Below, in pieces: positions 35,833 to 46,118 of a stretch of 54,464 nt of DNA. The notes beneath the pieces are model-generated. The model was not told where the DNA came from. It saw nothing but the letters and a program-made list of their open reading frames with translations, and made no database searches. The stretch's first letter is position 1. Every line of letters starts with the position of its first letter. This DNA is from Fragilaria crotonensis (taxonomy: Eukaryota > Bacillariophyta > Fragilariophyceae > Fragilariales > Fragilariaceae). The stretch is from the NCBI GenBank assembly GCA_022925895.1, contig JAKSYS010000417.1:1-54464 (forward strand), read 5' to 3'. A program made the translations under genes and the position numbers.

Positions 35833-37684
35833 ACAAGTTGCGGGGGCATGGGCTCAGACTGGCTGCTGCTGTTCTCGCGAGGTTTTGCAACCCCGCCGCA
35901 GCTAGCATGTTGTCATCATTGTTGCCGCCGCCCCCGACACCAGCGCCAGCAATGGCGCCAGCACCCTGCACAACCCGAACGGCTGCTGTAATTCCCAGCC
36001 TCCTCATGTTCGTATTCACAATTCCAAAGTTCCTCTGCATCCAAGCTCGATCTGCCACCTGAGACAACTTGATCTCGTGGACCTCGCGACGCACCTGCGT
36101 TGCTAATGAATGAACAGCCATCAATTGTGCATTCATCCCCGCTCCCGGCCTCCCTCCTGCTATGCCACCAACAACTGCACCGCCGCCACCGCCGCCTTCG
36201 TCATCTTCAACGTTATCAATCGCATCAATGAAAACACTTCCTTGATCTCCACTTACTATCACAGGCACTCGGTGAATTGGATTGTAGTTCTCGCCCTCAA
36301 CGTCAACTCCTGAAGCCGTAAGGATTTCTTGTAATTCCGTCTTGATTCGATGCTTGAATTCCTCTGGGATGAAGTTATCAGACACGGCATCATTGCAATA
36401 AATGAACCAAAGAAAAGCTTTACCAAGAACCAGTGCACACGAGTCCGGTAATCGTCGACGGATGTTCGGAACAACTTGAGTAAGAACAAACGTCTTCATC
36501 ATTTCAATGTTGGCTCCAGCAGCATCATCGACAACACCGCCATTAACACTCGAGTCTTCATTCGGAAACAAATAGAAACAAGCCCCTCCGATGCATAGCT
36601 TCTCTGCAACTTTAGCATCCGGGTAAGGCAGCTCTACATCGTCATACACATCAGAAACTCGCCCTTTGGATTTCCACCTGCCCCGGATATCTTTCTCGTC
36701 TTTGTTGCATCCACATTTCCGAGCGTGCGTAGCTGCATACTTACGAATGCTGTGACTACCAAGCAAGCACCCACTGTCATCAGCATTACGAGTAAACTCC
36801 TCCATCTTAAATACTTTCTGCCCGAAAATAGTCTGCGCAATATTTTTTGCCTTCTGTCCACCGCTAGGAACATCAACATCGTCGCTAGACGAGAACACAT
36901 ACGGCGAAGCCCCAGCACTCGCATTAGCACGCATATTCATCTCCATCCAAATCGCCAAACTTACCAGGACACAGTACATTGTGTCCATTGATCCCAAGAT
37001 ACTAATTTGCCAGGGAGCATCGCGCTCGTCTCCAACGTTCTTTGACCAATTCAACTTCGTCTTCAAGCAATTCGAAAACGAATCATGAACGCGAAGGTGA
37101 TCTATCAAAACCTGCGTGGTGTCATCGATCCTTCCAATTACATGAAACTGGAAATTGATCAAGGCACTCATACCGTATCGCCACAACATACTGTTACTCA
37201 CGTCACGTAATACTGTGTGCAACGATCGAAACTCCACTTCCGTAATAGCCCTACGAGTCTGAGACATCACACCCTGTTTTCTTACCTCCTTTTTCTTTAC
37301 GCGTTTTATAAGATTGTTGATCTCGATACTTCTTGTTGGGTTCCCTTCACTTCGACCAGCACTCCACACCATAAGTCTGTCGGGATGAAAGAATGAGATA
37401 GCTTTTTTCCAGTACTGCAGCGAACTGGATCTGGCGCCAATTGGGTTAGCATCAACAGGAGGAATAATTGTGCCGAAAGTCCTGAAATTCATCCAACGAA
37501 GCACGTGTTTAGGCTGAATCGCACAAAGCTCAGCATCAGTGTAAATGTAGTCACGAGCAAATGGTTGACCCGCAATAAATGACATCAGGCTGTCTAGTGA
37601 GGGTTTGTACTGTTTGCCAGTGCCACCAAGAAAACGCTGGGCACGTTGTGCTTCATTTTGAGCTTTGTTTTGAGCAATATCCAT
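35723..37684 (-). CDS. Crypton-type tyrosine recombinase, nearly intact
   Basis: A single 653-residue open frame. Catalytic residues of tyrosine recombinases can be placed: Arg185 in HVIGRIDDT, a Lys in KTKLNWSKN (about 209), His311 and Arg314 in LGSHSIRKYAATHARKCG, Trp337 in RGRWKSKG, and the nucleophile Tyr347 in VSDVYDD. The extended DNA-binding N-terminus and the long post-catalytic tail match Crypton elements described from stramenopiles. The enzyme would cut and paste a circular intermediate without target duplications. Gly-rich and acidic linkers occupy about residues 500-620. The C-terminal domain begins LYDLWAEYMFGIGG and then leaves the conserved frame. The expected continuation lies in another frame down to 35560. 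Upstream, 37697-37906 could be the promoter side. Confidence 0.8.
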   Translation of the reverse strand: MDIAQNKAQNEAQRAQRFLGGTGKQYKPSLDSLMSFIAGQPFARDYIYTDAELCAIQPKHVLRWMNFRTFGTIIPPVDANPIGARSSSLQYWKKAISFFHPDRLMVWSAGRSEGNPTRSIEINNLIKRVKKKEVRKQGVMSQTRRAITEVEFRSLHTVLRDVSNSMLWRYGMSALINFQFHVIGRIDDTTQVLIDHLRVHDSFSNCLKTKLNWSKNVGDERDAPWQISILGSMDTMYCVLVSLAIWMEMNMRANASAGASPYVFSSSDDVDVPSGGQKAKNIAQTIFGQKVFKMEEFTRNADDSGCLLGSHSIRKYAATHARKCGCNKDEKDIRGRWKSKGRVSDVYDDVELPYPDAKVAEKLCIGGACFYLFPNEDSSVNGGVVDDAAGANIEMMKTFVLTQVVPNIRRRLPDSCALVLGKAFLWFIYCNDAVSDNFIPEEFKHRIKTELQEILTASGVDVEGENYNPIHRVPVIVSGDQGSVFIDAIDNVEDDEGGGGGGAVVGGIAGGRPGAGMNAQLMAVHSLATQVRREVHEIKLSQVADRAWMQRNFGIVNTNMRRLGITAAVRVVQGAGAIAGAGVGGGGNNDDNMLAAAGLQNLARTAAASLSPCPRNLYDLWAEYMFGIGGGSQHRSLHTWNVENPSTSIFVGM

Positions 37685-38086
37685 GTTGACACCTGCTCAA
37701 CTGTGTGTCAAATTAAATGGATGGTGGAGAAAATACATCACGGCAACAAGGCCAGAAATTTGTAGCGATCGAATCTGATCTCCTTCAAGGTGTATCCTGA
37801 AATATTGTCTCCGAACTGTTGAATTTCGTTGTATTCGTGTCAGTAAAAAATCGACTCCACATGCGATAAGGGTTGAATTTACATACCATGCCCCGCTTGA
37901 GAACAATTCTGTATGTTAATATACATAATCTACAATGGCCATACCCCATTTTGAGAGCTGGGTATAGATACTAGGTCTACAGATTTGTACAATAGCAATA
38001 CAACATTGGTTGTATTTCCCAGACTCTACTACAATACAGTCGCACAATATTTGTGGTCGAGCATGTAAGGCCAATCCTTATCTTGC
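37685..38086. other. Upstream flank of the Crypton gene
   Basis: No gene is recognised. It probably holds the Crypton promoter and the element boundary. Cryptons lack inverted repeats, so the end cannot be placed by eye. Confidence 0.35.
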
Positions 38087-38172
38087 CACCAAAACCAAAA
38101 CCAAAACCAAAACCAAAACCAAAACCAAAACCAAAACCAAAACCAGTCTTGGGTCATTTTGGTTTTGGTTGT
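38087..38172. repeat. (CCAAAA)n hexamer array with adjacent inverted copy
   Basis: Roughly nine to ten tandem CCAAAA units run from about 38089 to 38145. Just downstream, 38156-38170 reads ATTTTGGTTTTGGTT, the reverse complement of the array, so a hairpin is possible. The G-rich strand (TTTTGG)n has G-pairs only. Confidence 0.9.
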
Positions 38173-38933
38173 CACAAAAATCAACCCTTACCATGGGCCC
38201 CCTTTTGTCCCTAACGGGTTATGAAGCTTGTGCCATTTTGGTTGTCTCTGTAATAATAACCTATTCGCAACCGAAATTAAGTTTATTTCGGTTGGCCGAC
38301 CGAAATGGACCACAGTGCACTGAAATTCCATGTTCCCTCGCGACACATAAAAATGAAGGTTGCTGATTGGCTGACAGAGTTCTTGCAGACTACAGTAGTC
38401 GAGTACATACTAATACTCCTAGCTAGTGCCGGTAAGACAGAACAAAAGTATGAACAACCCTCGTTTGTAATGACAATTCTATGACACGGCCTCCTCTGCT
38501 TTGCTTTTACTATGATTCATCAGTAGCTACTCCCGCGTCCTCGTTCACAAGACGACAGCACTGCCGATGGTGGCGTGTTGAAAAAGGCGCCGGAGTCGTC
38601 ATTTGCTGATGATTTGGATTTGTCGTACTTGTACCTGACGTGCGACGTGCGACATGTCATGCTATGTCCGATCTGGACGAAGCAGCAAACCAAGATTCCG
38701 TTTTGACTACTTCGAATACCGTTTTCGTTACAGTTTACGGTAAGGGTAACAAAATTACAAGAACAAAAATGACGTGCAATTTTATTAGGTTTCTATTAAA
38801 TCGCATTTTGGTAATGGTTTTTCGTCGCAAGATAAGGATTGGCCTAAGTATTTGGTTTCTTTTTTGGAAGACTTCCACCAGTACTACTCTATCGGTAGTA
38901 GGTACTAGGTACCAGTACTTGTCCTGGTTCTGC
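38173..38933. other. Intergenic sequence without a recognised gene
   Basis: A 98-residue plus-strand frame (38640-38936) has no recognisable motif and ends inside the repeat. I see nothing else supported here. Confidence 0.35.
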
Positions 38934-39820
38934 TAGGTTTCGGGTTAACGGAACCTGTCGACGCGCTGGTCGGCGTAAGGTTCGGGTTAAGAACCAGGAC
39001 GTAACCGTTACGGGGTACGCCCCCAGTAGGTAAGTGTCTAGTACGACACTGACTACTGCTTAGTTCATCTATAAACGGTACAGCTACACAGTGCTGTCTA
39101 CCGCTACAGATAACGATACATGTACTATCTGTCATTCTATCGCTACATAAATGTGCGAGAGACTGACTAGTAGAAATATTGCATGTCATATAGTGTGTAC
39201 TGTCTAATAGTTTATCGTTATGTACAGTAACGTTAAACTCAGACATGCACAATGCACATACTATCAATGGGCAGAGGAAGTGGAGTGCGATGAGTACTGT
39301 TGTACTGATCGCCGTGTTGTGCTGTATTGTCGTTGTAGTGAGTACCGTCGTACTGGCTACTAATATTTGTACAGAGCACGGTGTATATGATGTGACGACG
39401 ACGGCGGGTAAAAACGCGTCATGGTCAATCATCATCATCGTGAGAAAAATATGCAGTAAGTAAAAAGGTGAGTGACACTAAAAATGTACAAAATTGACAA
39501 TTGTGGGAAAAGAGAGAGGGCGACCGAAATGAGAGGTCTGAGAGAAGGGAGTGTTCCTTTGGAACAAGGAACACTCCTCGTTTCGGGGAGACGTCATTTC
39601 GTGCCGCGGCGTTGTTTTTGGTATACAAGGCGTTGAGCCTGGTTTGAAATTGATTGTTCAATCTCATGGGATGAGATGAACATGGTTTGAATCGACGTGA
39701 GTTTTGATTCCAGTCGTGTAGTGTCGCACTGGTTACTGGAGCATCGATGTATTGTTTTACTGTGCACTCGGGAAACAGTAATTAGGGATAGGGATAATGT
39801 AAAAATATACAGGGCGATAC
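38934..39820 (+). repeat. Dispersed ~880-bp structured repeat, copy 2
   Basis: Same orientation as copy 1 at 31636-32516, with scattered substitutions and small indels. The first hairpin is a perfect 12-bp stem (39548-39559 with 39566-39577, loop TGGAAC). The second is at 39655-39682. Both stems are kept in both copies although loops and flanks differ. It ends about 190 bp upstream of the start codon of the VPS39-like gene, so it may supply part of that gene's promoter or 5' leader. Confidence 0.9.
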
Positions 39821-40009
39821 GGAATGTTTAACAGGTTCTTCTACATATGTAGGCATGCACACTTCATCTGATAGTTCCTCGGGCACTGGGGTGCTGGGGA
39901 CACCCTCTAGCACATCTCCCCACCTGCATCAGGGATCAGGATCACCTATCACCTATCACCATCACCTCATCGGTCTATCGGCAATCGGAAAAAGGGCTGC
40001 ATTTTCGTC

Positions 40010-43000
40010 ATGCCAACATCTTCTTCATCTGTCCCGCTTTCGTGGGATCTCCGCAGTCCGTCGTCACCGCGGTCTCTTTGCATTTTTCGGGCTCCGGTTG
40101 ACGCAACGAATCCTTTCGAATCAGCAACGGAGGAGGCTATCGTCTTTGGGACTGAACGGGGATCTTTGCATTATCGTTGCTACCATGTCGAAGGCAACGG
40201 ACTGCAACAACCACTGGAGGCGTCTCGAAGTACGCAGCCTATCAATCAATCGAATGTTCTTCCAGGAGCCGGATCCATTGTGTCGATTGTTGCTGTAGGA
40301 CCGAACACATTTCTGATGCTCATCGACGACAACCGCGGAACTTCTGCGAATCAGCCCGGCGCATACGCCTCACAACTAGTAGCGTTAAGACAGGGAATCT
40401 TTCAGTCCCTCCCTGTCAAGACTCCTAGAATGAGTGGTGCCACGTATTTGTCAGAGTTGGGTCTCGTTTATTCGGCTGGGAGACAGATTGCAAACTTGAT
40501 GCACGAGTCATTCGCCAAGCAAAACAGCGGTGCAAGTACACACTCCTTCAATCATTTGACATCTATTCCACTTCCTGGTGTCAGATCTGGACCAGATGCG
40601 CTGGAAATTACCTGCGATGCACAAGTTGTGGTCGCTGCCGTGGGATCTGTCTTTTACGCAGTGTCAATCGCGACTGGGTCTTCGACAAAGATATTGTCCT
40701 TCAACAACTCCTCTCAAGTGCATCCGATTCTGATTCGTGACATTAAAGACAAGTCGACAGACTGGTCGGCCTTGATTCTGTGTAGTGGTCGTGAATGTGC
40801 CGTTGTCGATCTGTGGAAAGCTCCCGATTCAGAAACAGTCACAGCTGTTCCTCGTCATTCCATTCAAACACCGTCACCCATTCTGAACATTGCCAGCTTG
40901 TGGCCCTGGATTGCATTGCTTACATCGGATGGCCTCATTTCACTGCGAAGCCCTGCTTGTCTCGCCATCCCCTTGCGCACCGTGGAAGTTGGGACTCGCC
41001 CTAACGATTTCTTCGCTCTGAAGAGAATTTCGAGTGACACAATCGCGTCTCTTTCCTACGGGGGAGAATGCTTGCTTCTCAAATGCAGTCCCGACACAAA
41101 GCAGGTAAGAATGTCCATCATTTGGGATTGCAATTTCGTTCAAGATCATTGCAAGTCGAACGCTAATCCCCTATTGCCAGGACTTGGCTGACCGTTTGAT
41201 ACGGCTGTCCATTGATGCCTTTGGTGCAAATGGTTTTCCTCGCTCTCAAGTGGCGGAAGCTGTCGGCGCTTCTTTCACGGCAACATCATACGTCGGTCCT
41301 GAAGCCAATGCAAATGCGAGGTCGCTCCTGAAGCAATACCTCGAAGCCATTCTCGGACTCGCGGACTTTGTTTCAGGTTCAAGCTCAACGTGGCCTGGAG
41401 GCGAAGACGTGTCGACCGTTTGTGCCACTGCCCTTCTCTGCCTTACGTGTGCACAAGATACAACAAATGCCACGCTTGCCAATCGGGCCGCGAAGGAAGC
41501 ATGCAGCAAAGTTGGGATAAGATTCGCTCAACCTCGAGATGCTGATGTTGAGGTTTGTGAGTTGGTTTCAGAAAAGATGCTTCGTGAAGCTGCACAGTCT
41601 ATTGAACTTCTCAACGCTAGCCCCGCAATCTCGTCTGCCAACAAGGCAAACAAGCACCTTGGATTCATTGAAGCCGCCATTTGGCTCATGCGAGCATGTG
41701 GTCGCCATGACAGATCGTTTGATATTTTGGAAACAAAGCTAAGACCCGGCGAAGGTGGGTGGTCAGCGATCAAGTACGAGTCGTATACTGCCACTCATTT
41801 GTCCGATTTGTGGGCTCATAGTGGTGGTCAAGAGTTGGTTCTAACTTTTCCTGCAACCATAAGACTCTTGGAAACGAATCCTACGCTTGGATTGTCTGTG
41901 TTTACTGCAAGTCATCCGCACACATCCGAGCATTGGAGAAAAATGGTGGCTCGCGCCGATCCACTGAATCAACACGCGGCCCAAGTTGTGCAATTACTGA
42001 AATCCATTCAGCCGATGGTGAGGGAGGATGAACAAAGTAAGGACGACCCTACAATTCTCCCTCTCGACACAGGACGAGCTTTGGCAGTCACCTATCTCGA
42101 GTCGGCAATTGGAATTCATACTGGCCGTCCTACTCAGAAAGACGCTTTTGACGCCCTCCCTGCTGATCAAGCGATGGAGAATATAGCTGTGAGCCTTCAT
42201 GATGAACTAAGTTTCTTGCTGCTTGAGGGGATCATCAGCGAAAGAGGCGACAACGATGGTGGCGAGGACAGTTCGCTTGGGAAAATCTATCGGAACAAAT
42301 TTCGTCAACTCTTGAGGTGGCCTCTCGCGAAGGTGCGATCTGAACGGCTCCTTGCGTCTCTTCCTTCGTCTTTTTTGGAAGAGCAAGCTTTGCTGCTAGG
42401 ACGCCTTGGTCGTCATGAGGACGCATTGCGCATTCTCTACGTTGAATGTAAAAGTTTGGATCTTGCTCTGCAATACTGTGATGCGAGGCATGCCCAAAAG
42501 CAACTCAGGGACGGTTGTGCGTACTTGCCACTTATTCGTGTCACCTTGGAGGCCGACCCAGATCCCACGCAGTCATCAGCGATACAAGTCCTCGCCATGA
42601 GAAGCAATGCCATAGATCGCGCTTCGGCGCTTCGACTGCTCCCGAAATCAGTTCCTGTCAGTGCAGTTGCTCGTCCGTTCTTGATCCCAGCATTGGTTGA
42701 CTCCGAGTCGGAGATTCGAAGACTCACAGTGACTTCAGCACTGCTCAGATCGAAGTATCTGTCGCTGAAGCAGAAATTGACAGAGACGCAACTCAAAGCA
42801 CAGTCAACACTCCAGGGAGTTCCCCAACTTCGGAGTATGAGGCTTGGAGACCCGCTGCATTCGACAAAACCTATGAAGATTCGACCCGTTCACACCGCGT
42901 CATCCACCTTCCCAGATTTATTGATTATCAAACACTTTTTCCCTCGCTATCTCGTGATTCAAGCGAAGATTACGAACTCTGCGGCAAGCGTTGAGGGCAG

Positions 43001-43295
43001 AGCATTGTGTGATTTAGCCTTTATTGTAGCTGAGTCCTCGGATGAAGCGATCCAGCCGGCCCTTCAAGTGCCATTGAAGATGCTACCGTTTCAATCGTCG
43101 GGAAGCTCGTGGTGCGTCTTGTCGGCGAACCCTCAAAGGATGGATGGAATCGCGATTTTGACATGCGAGCTGCGTTACGGAGTTTCTACAACTGATTCCA
43201 CCGGGATCGCACTTTCCTTCAGTGGCGCGATCACGGGGCGAAACTACGTCGAAGAATTGCAAGATATGGAAGTCCATGCTTCGCACTTTACATGA
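40010..43295 (+). CDS. TRAP1/VPS39-like endosomal tethering protein with gamma-COP appendage-like C-terminus
   Basis: Two exons (40010-41104 and 41181-43295) give 1069 residues. The N-terminal ~365 residues form WD/CNH-like strands. The C-terminal half is helical and contains the Vps39_1/Vps39_2-type repeats: LLGRLGRHEDALRILYVECK (about residue 771) and ALRLLPKSVPVSAVARPFL (about 840), followed by a basic helix to about 906. Proteins of this type (TGFBRAP1, VPS3, VPS39) are HOPS/CORVET subunits that bridge Rab GTPases to the tether on endosomes and vacuoles. The usual C-terminal zinc finger is absent. Instead residues 932-1068 read as a beta-rich module with FFPRYLVIQAKITNS, LKMLPFQSSGSSW and NYVEELQDMEV, which recall the appendage of COPI gamma subunit. 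The start at 40010 gives the full domain. I am sure of the family and less sure of the tail. Confidence 0.82.
41105..41180 (+). other. Intron of the VPS39-like gene (76 nt)
   Basis: GTAAGA at the 5' end and CCCTATTGCCAG at the 3' end, with a GCTAAT branch-like word 15 nt before the acceptor. Removal joins codon ...AAGCAG to GACTTGGCT in phase 0 and makes one continuous frame. Without splicing the first frame ends at 41191. Confidence 0.9.
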
Positions 43296-43884
43296 GCTAG
43301 AATCACTGCCAAGCCAGATTTTTCGTAGTAGCTTATTAATTGCTTTCCGGGGCCATGGCTGGGTCCTCATCCGGCGAACGACAGGCTTTTGCTTCCCAAT
43401 CCATGTAGCTCAGAGGCAATGATGGTTGGTGATTATCTGCCTTCTTACCCAATCAGCCCTACCTGCGCTTGTCATTTGTTGTTTGTCTCTGTTGTGTCAA
43501 CGAAACCACCAATTCGATGGCAGGTCATGTACCTTGTTTGTAACACAGTGCAAGACGTAGGTTGACTGTCACTCACTCTGAACATCGCAAAGGAAACTAA
43601 GTCTGATATTTGAAGGATTGCGAGCTGTGTAATGAGATTCAACTAAATGCCTTTTTCGAGATTTGAAGGCATGGTTGATAGGTACCGACCAAAAGCAGTT
43701 AGTTTGCCGTGCGCGCATCTCATTTAAACGGCTTAATTGAGCATTTTACAATATATTCCCTATTACTTATGAATGGATGGCGACTGAACTTCAGTACGTC
43801 GCATGACGACCGAAGAACTAGCAAAGGAATACTTTGAAATGCAAGTCATCACCAGAAATAATAGACAAAAATTCTGGTCATTCC

Positions 43885-44283
43885 TCAAGGATGAACGTAT
43901 GGAACTGTGGTACCGATCAGTTCAAAGAATCCTGTCCATGCCGAATCAGGCTGTCTAGTTGTCTCGAACTTCTTTGTTTCAGGGATCCGTTTACTCGCAC
44001 TAGATGGTGGCATTAAAAGGCTTGCAAGCTCATGTAACGGGGGCAGAGAATCTTTCATCTCCTGTGTCACTTGGGGCATGGTGCTCCTCCTTCTTGTCGA
44101 AGAAGGTTTCAGTTCGGTGCCATCTGTTTCAAAGCCCGAGGGAAGCGTTGGAAGAGACGCTCGTCTCCCGGTGGCATTCGTCGTTGCGTTCTTTTGTCGA
44201 TACGACTTTCCCTTCTTCAATTCAATAGTAATGACTTCAGGAATGGTTGGGTCTTTATCCATAGCTTGGGGGATCATCTTCAT
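43885..44283 (-). CDS. Hypothetical small disordered protein (132 aa)
   Basis: A minus-strand open frame starting ATGAAGATGATC encodes a Lys/Pro/Ser/Thr-rich protein. It has a basic stretch (IELKKGKSYRQK), RRR and RRASLP phosphosite-like motifs, and a segment PPLHELASLLMPPSSASKR followed by a hydrophobic C-terminus (GFFELIGTTVPYV). I do not recognise it. The composition looks like a real disordered protein more than the overlapping plus-strand frames do, but nothing proves expression. Confidence 0.4.
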   Translation of the reverse strand: MKMIPQAMDKDPTIPEVITIELKKGKSYRQKNATTNATGRRASLPTLPSGFETDGTELKPSSTRRRSTMPQVTQEMKDSLPPLHELASLLMPPSSASKRIPETKKFETTRQPDSAWTGFFELIGTTVPYVHP

Positions 44284-44329
44284 GATTAAAATCAGTAGAT
44301 CGCTTGTGAGATTACTCTAGAACTCTTTT

Positions 44330-46118
44330 TGCGCATGGTTCGCATTGGAGACGGATTGAATCTCGTGTCGCGTTAAATACTAGTAGTAGTAGTAGCAACG
44401 AGGAGTCGAAACTCGAAACTACTAGTCGTAGTTAGGATGAAAAAATTTCTGCTAATAATTATGCCTCGTGTAGAATTCATTATGCGTTGCGCTTGATGTT
44501 CGGATAAATATTCCCCAAGATTTATGGGATGCACGCTTCAGCCGCGGGCTTCCTTCACCTCGGCGTATCGGCGAGTCACGCATCACGTCGTCGACGAGGA
44601 CATGGTAGGCACTGCAAGAGACATGAAAGGCGGAGTAATTTCGTTTTCAGCATCGTCAAACGCTATATAAATGTAAAATACTTAATATCTTTTCGAATGA
44701 CGCATCGTCACATGTCACAAATAAATGTAGAATACTTAAGAAAATACTGATGACGTAAGTCGTGAATATCAATAACTCCCCTACGCCACGAACTTTATCA
44801 CCGTGCAAAGTGAAATAAACACTGTTTACTATGCTACTAAAAGTTGGGAACTGTATGAATCTACTCGTATACCGAAAGCAGTGTATGTTCTGTGCAGCAG
44901 TACTGGTACATAGATTTTCCCGAGAGACAAAATTCTAGAGTGGACGACAACCGCAGTTTTCCGACCTGACGTAACTCTTCCTGGCCGACCTAATCCAATG
45001 ATTTAGGTTCGTGTTTCTTAGGAGAGCATGCACTGTCACAATTTTTTGCACTACGTAGTCCAGTATTCTGTGATCTGTTGTTGAGCCTGCAGCCAACATA
45101 CTCTAGTACTCTATTGAGACCCAAGATCTGCATTTTTGTCACATTTTGCCTTTTTCCCATTTTTCTTTTAAAACACAATGCCGATGGACACTTCATTACT
45201 TGTCTGATCAGAATTCCAATTCTGTTGATTGTTGTTGCCACAATGCTGTAGCAGTATCATCAGTACTTTTCTTTGATAAGGCTGTACTTCATCTTGGTGG
45301 TTTTCATTGTGAGATGATTGATTTTTTCACCCTGCAACAGGTATTCAACTCTTCAGTTTCATTGAGATTTGAGGCCTTTGACCATATAATCCATGTTAGT
45401 CTGTATCAGATCAATCCTCTCAGTGAATGACTACATAAGGCTACTAGCACAATTATCTTGGAGCAACCTTTCAATCCCTCTGAAACCTCATGTTCAAGGA
45501 AACCTATTTTTGGTTGTTGACTCCATCAACCAATATTCTTTAATGTTTATGTTTTATGTTCCATGGTTGTCCAACCAATTTCATCAGCATCACTCTGTGT
45601 CCTCGTGCCCATAATCACCAGATCACCAGAAGAGTTACCATCGTACTGGAGTACTCGAGTACTGGAGTAGCAAAGAGCACGCTGCGTATGTTACGGTACA
45701 AAAACTACCGGGGGTACTGGTACCGCTCGATAGTCCGATGATTTGTGTGAGTACAGTACTATACTACAGTAGCAGAGGAGTTCAGTCTTATGATATGTCA
45801 AAATTACGACCTTTCTACCACCTGGTACAAGTACGTGTACTATGTAGGGCAAATCCATACATGTGAGGGGTGGTAACTGTAAGGCGATCTGGCCGGCGCG
45901 CCTGCTTTCGGAGGAAGTAATTACATACGGAATGGTTTGCCATGTCAGTAGGGGCGCACATATCATCATCAACCCTGCCAAATTCTCAAATCGTTCGCCT
46001 GCTGCCTGCTGCCTGTGGGCGGATCGTCACAACGTCACAACCCGTTCGTCACCAAGTCCGATTTTAGGTCCCAGATCTGTTGTCGTCGGCTGGACCACTA
46101 AATAGTTGACAAATAGCT
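44330..46118. other. Intergenic region without a recognised gene
   Basis: It holds a short (AGT)n tract near 44385, T-rich sequence near 45140-45600 whose plus-strand frames have no known motif, and palindromic GTAC words (for example GTACTGGAGTACTCGAGTAC near 45646). The right end should contain the NFU promoter. Confidence 0.4.

Noticed and set aside
38087-38172. Internal telomere
   Set aside because: CCAAAA is not a known diatom telomere repeat, the array is under 60 bp, and it has an inverted partner typical of local slippage.
43907-44320. 137-residue plus-strand ORF with hydrophobic segments
   Set aside because: It is antisense to the 132-residue frame. The hydrophobic content comes from reading the complement of polar codons.
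45146-45614. Overlapping plus-strand ORFs in T-rich sequence
   Set aside because: No known motif, low-complexity composition and no splice context.
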